From JAADHY01 sp964428935 (GTDB lineage Bacteria; Planctomycetota; Planctomycetia; Planctomycetales; Planctomycetaceae): a DNA stretch of 35,497 bases. Below the pieces are notes generated by a model. It had not been told where the DNA came from. It did no database searches and worked only from the letters and a program-made list of their open reading frames with translations. The position numbers and the translations under genes were made by a program. Where the stretch lies: the NCBI GenBank assembly GCA_964428935.1, contig CAYSAG010000016.1, positions 1-35,497 on the forward strand, in the 5' to 3' direction. Positions 33,601 to 35,497 of the stretch are shown here, in pieces; position 1 is the first letter of the stretch, and each line of letters opens with the position of its first letter.

Positions 33601-35497
33601 CACCGCGTTCAAGTCGGCCTGCACGACGGTGACGCGAGCTCCCCACAGGCCGGCGGCGTCCAGAGCCTTCCGAGCGGCGGCGACTTTGGCCGCGTCCGGC
33701 TCCACGCCGTAAATCTGCAGCTCCGTTCGCTTGGCCAGCTCCACCGCCAACCGCCCTCGCTCGAAGCCGTAAACCAGACAGAAGCCGCGTGTCACGCCCG
33801 TCCGGCGAACGATTTCTTCGGCGGCCCGTCGGTAAAGCTCGGTCAGCTCGTCCTTCGGGTAGGCCTGGTCCACCGTCGGGTCGGTCACCGTGCCGTGCTG
33901 CGAAGCCGACGCCGGACCAAAGCAGTAGACCGCTCCCGTGTCGGTGCTCACAAACAACCGCCCGTCCGCAACCGCCAGCCCTTTGGCTCGGCCTTCCACC
34001 GGAGCCGACCAGAGCAGCCGGCCGGTTTCCGCGTCCACCGCTTCCACGCTGCCGTCGCCTCCCGCGACCAAGGCGTTGCCGGCCAGAATGAGCGAGTCGC
34101 TGTTGCGGCACGACCGACGCCAGCGGAAGGCCGTGGCCATGGCCGCTTCGACCTGGCGAATTTGGTCGTCAAGCTGCCGAAGGGTCGACTCGAGCCGCTC
34201 GACTTGCTTCTGCAACGAGCGGACGTTCTTTTCTGTCGCTGCGACGTTCGACCGCAGCGTGCGGCACTTCTTTTCGAGCTCAGCCACCCGCGGCGACGCG
34301 GTCGCCGTGGCTCCTTCCGGCTGCGCGCTCCGCCCTCGGCCGCCCGTGGACTGCTCATTTCGTCTCGCCTCACTCAACTGCTTCTCACACGCGGCCAACT
34401 GCTTTTTCAGCTCGACCAGCCGGCGTTTGGCCTGAGCCAATTGGCCCTTGGGCGCCCGCAGGTCCCGTTCCACGCTCTGCCGCTGGCTGAGCAAAGACTG
34501 CCGCTTCAGGCCCGCCGAGCCGTACGCCTGCCGGTCCAGCGAACTCATTTCCCGCTCATTGACCATGAAACAGCGGTCGGCCGTCACAATGAGCCGCCGG
34601 CCGTTGAACCAGGCGAAGCGCGTGCCGGCCGACTCCTGGCGGTAAGCAATGATTTGCTCGGTGCCCGTAAAAACCGAGTCGCCTTCCAGCAGCGCGTAGG
34701 CGCCGCCAATGGTTTTGCCGAAGTAGGCCGAGTAGAGCAGTCGGCCGGTTCGGCGGTCGACGGCAGCGGGCGAAGTTCGGCCCAACGGCACGAACAGGCG
34801 GGTCTTCGACGCGAGCAGGTAGCCTTGCGGCGAAAAGCGTTGCGTGGGGCTGTCCGTCGTTACGCCTTGCTGCCAAATGACCTGACCGGTGTCGGCGTCA
34901 GCCGCGTACAGAAACACGCCTTCGCCCGGGAAAATGCCCGCTGCAAAGTAGGCCACTCCGTCGTCGACCAGCACGCCCGTGCGGACCGGCCAGAGCGAAA
35001 CCATTCGTCCGTGTCCGAGGACCTTGCGGTCGTTGGGTGCGGCGCGGAAGTCCCAGACGGTGGTCCCCGTCTGGGCGTCGAAGCAGTAGACGTGGCCGTC
35101 GTCGCAGCCGACGTAGACGCGTCCGTTCCAGACCGTCGGAGCCAACCGCACCGGGCCGCCCAGCAAACGCTTCCACACGACCCGGCCCGTCTGCGCGTCG
35201 AGGCAGTAGACGGTGTTGTCCGAGCTGGTGCCGAAGAAGACCCGGCCGTCGGCCACGACCGCGTGGTAAGCGTCGTCGAAACGAACTCGCGGCAGCTCCA
35301 AAATGCCTTCCACCGGGACAGGCTTCGGACGTCCCCAAGCCGGTTGCGGAGCGTGCCGCGGCTGAAAGACCCAACACGGCTGCAGCGGCCAGTCCAAGGA
35401 CTCGGCCGTCACGCCGCTTCGACGGACGTCGTGTTGGTAGGTCGGCCAGTCCGAAGCCCACAGGGACGGTGCTGCCAGCGTCACTGCGACCAGCACC
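30631..35497 (-). CDS. Giant exported PQQ-propeller/methyltransferase/DNRLRE fusion (5' end outside window)
   Basis: About 1,620 residues are visible. The first ones (LVAVTLAAPSLWASDWP) look like the end of a signal peptide, so the true start probably lies beyond base 35497. Domains in order: PQQ-like propeller (about 15-320; repeats such as VYCLDAQTGRVVWKR), a long coiled coil (about 322-452), closing propeller blades (to about 530), a class-I methyltransferase-like domain (about 545-690; RGFCLVYGFERGRLAVELAKR then YGVEPDAAKVAAARKAL), and a second propeller (about 700-1150). After these come a malectin-like domain (about 1180-1330), an Ig/NEW3-like domain (to about 1450) and a DNRLRE/CBM96-like domain at the end. 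The glycine motif of the methyltransferase is degenerate. It is probably a surface or periplasmic carbohydrate-associated protein; catalysis is doubtful. Confidence 0.85.
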   Translation of the reverse strand, partial: VLVAVTLAAPSLWASDWPTYQHDVRRSGVTAESLDWPLQPCWVFQPRHAPQPAWGRPKPVPVEGILELPRVRFDDAYHAVVADGRVFFGTSSDNTVYCLDAQTGRVVWKRLLGGPVRLAPTVWNGRVYVGCDDGHVYCFDAQTGTTVWDFRAAPNDRKVLGHGRMVSLWPVRTGVLVDDGVAYFAAGIFPGEGVFLYAADADTGQVIWQQGVTTDSPTQRFSPQGYLLASKTRLFVPLGRTSPAAVDRRTGRLLYSAYFGKTIGGAYALLEGDSVFTGTEQIIAYRQESAGTRFAWFNGRRLIVTADRCFMVNEREMSSLDRQAYGSAGLKRQSLLSQRQSVERDLRAPKGQLAQAKRRLVELKKQLAACEKQLSEARRNEQSTGGRGRSAQPEGATATASPRVAELEKKCRTLRSNVAATEKNVRSLQKQVERLESTLRQLDDQIRQVEAAMATAFRWRRSCRNSDSLILAGNALVAGGDGSVEAVDAETGRLLWSAPVEGRAKGLAVADGRLFVSTDTGAVYCFGPASASQHGTVTDPTVDQAYPKDELTELYRRAAEEIVRRTGVTRGFCLVYGFERGRLAVELAKRTELQIYGVEPDAAKVAAARKALDAAGLWGARVTVVQADLNAVPFSDYFANLVVSDTVLVTGRLPGSSSELVRLLKPLGGKVCLGQPAVARTALPKTNRLSPQALRQWARDAGLADDVSADETGGVWLTFERGPLPGAGRWTHLYAEPGGTACSDDQLVQAPLTVLWFGDPGPGQMVNRHSRAGGPVSVNGRLFVQGEGVVLAYDAYNGVKLWERKVPGAGRTNASYAGCNLAADEVSVFVASGAECWRLDAATGRERAPGRYRLPPEVAAGHHWGVVAVVDGVLYGSAASSGTTSDAVFALDVQSGRVLWVVKGKGIPHNTVVIGDGRVFFADLAVDAVGQSESAVSPEELERRRRRGEATGHSAENRRVVAVDARSGRILWQKVYDLTDCGGSKLSAIYHNGVLVLFGVYLDGHYWREFYAGQFNSRRLVALSAEDGYKLWDKRIGYRVRPLVIGDTLHVEPWAVDLHSGEFLTRTNPLTGHEERWQWARPGHHCGTPVAAPNLMLFRSYCIGYYDLLRDGGTFHFSAQRPGCWINFIAANGLVLVPEGSTGCMCPFPNACTVVFKPAERNRAWAVYSLSGPTKPVRHLALNLGAPGDRKDDAGTLWLAFPRPGGHLVLKLPASVGLLSGGQAYRVHEDLAGVEGAARPWLFASGYRGLGRLQIPLAGPEDGRSLYTVRLGFADPDNDQPGQRVFDVLVQGRTVLKALDVAAEAGGRNRALWKEVRGVEAGTELVIELRSKTPRPEPNRAPVLQAVEVVRERVLSLGLALPRLELNAVRRSARSVIRVANNRDQPFVGRLTVEVPEGFTVEVVDQVRLEPGERAELPVAVTVVGSPAPRAYKWRARLLRADGTVETDGEATLEYLGNRARAVFRVVEDAYVSHRYPATNRGTGSTLLVDGGASRMKDESHSVALLKFRVDVPGRPVAVRLRLYNAGNPTGNSGQVRLVRGRWSERTVTYTNQPELGEVVAKLGRVSERQVVEVPLDVELQSKQELSLAIDPTSLDGVDYVSREGGKPAELVVEYELPSKR

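Overview
This 35.5-kb window is GC-rich chromosomal DNA, most likely from a member of the Planctomycetota. The evidence is the gene content. There are many exported proteins with PQQ-like beta-propellers (one carries the motif WPGWRGPNRDGKS), a Tat-exported xylose-isomerase-like TIM barrel, a DUF6807/PmoA-like protein, a GHL10-like glycosidase, a parallel beta-helix protein, an ECF sigma factor coupled to a Ser/Thr kinase, and a split three-gene transhydrogenase. I cannot name a genus. I see no tRNA, rRNA, CRISPR array, insertion sequence, phage gene or plasmid gene, so this looks like ordinary chromosome.

Layout. At 1-2192 lie the end of hemA and hemG/hemY (tetrapyrrole synthesis). At 2686-7160 a MoxR ATPase overlaps the start of a PA14/PKD/TPR exported protein, followed by an unknown exported protein. 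At 7302-8342 there is a ROK-family kinase lacking the usual zinc motif, and at 8744-10075 an exported PQQ-like propeller protein. From 10447 to 21674 there is a run of mostly exported, carbohydrate-flavoured proteins: a TIM-barrel isomerase/epimerase, a GHL10 glycosidase, DUF6807, a two-domain esterase and a beta-helix protein. It is interrupted by a ClpP-like protein and a small L7/L12-like protein. At 22123-25424 lie pntAA-pntAB-pntB, with hairpins in the leader and in the first gap. Convergent to them at 25525-26378 is a two-gene unit of a 2x[4Fe-4S] ferredoxin and a five-helix membrane protein. At 26851-27129 is a small Sm-like protein. At 27157-30071 are a Ser/Thr kinase and its ECF sigma factor. 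From 30631 to the window end runs a roughly 1,620-residue exported fusion of PQQ propeller, coiled coil, methyltransferase fold, second propeller, malectin-like, Ig-like and DNRLRE domains.

How the genes may work together. The secreted hydrolases, beta-helix protein, TIM-barrel protein and ROK kinase fit capture and breakdown of complex, probably acetylated, polysaccharides, but no substrate can be read from sequence. The transhydrogenase links NADPH supply to the proton gradient. The neighbouring ferredoxin and membrane protein may form a separate small redox unit. The sigma/kinase pair is a signalling module with unknown targets.

Composition. Coding sequence strongly prefers G or C at third positions, yet isoleucine is mostly ATT and the tetramer GATC is rare. 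The pnt genes break both habits.
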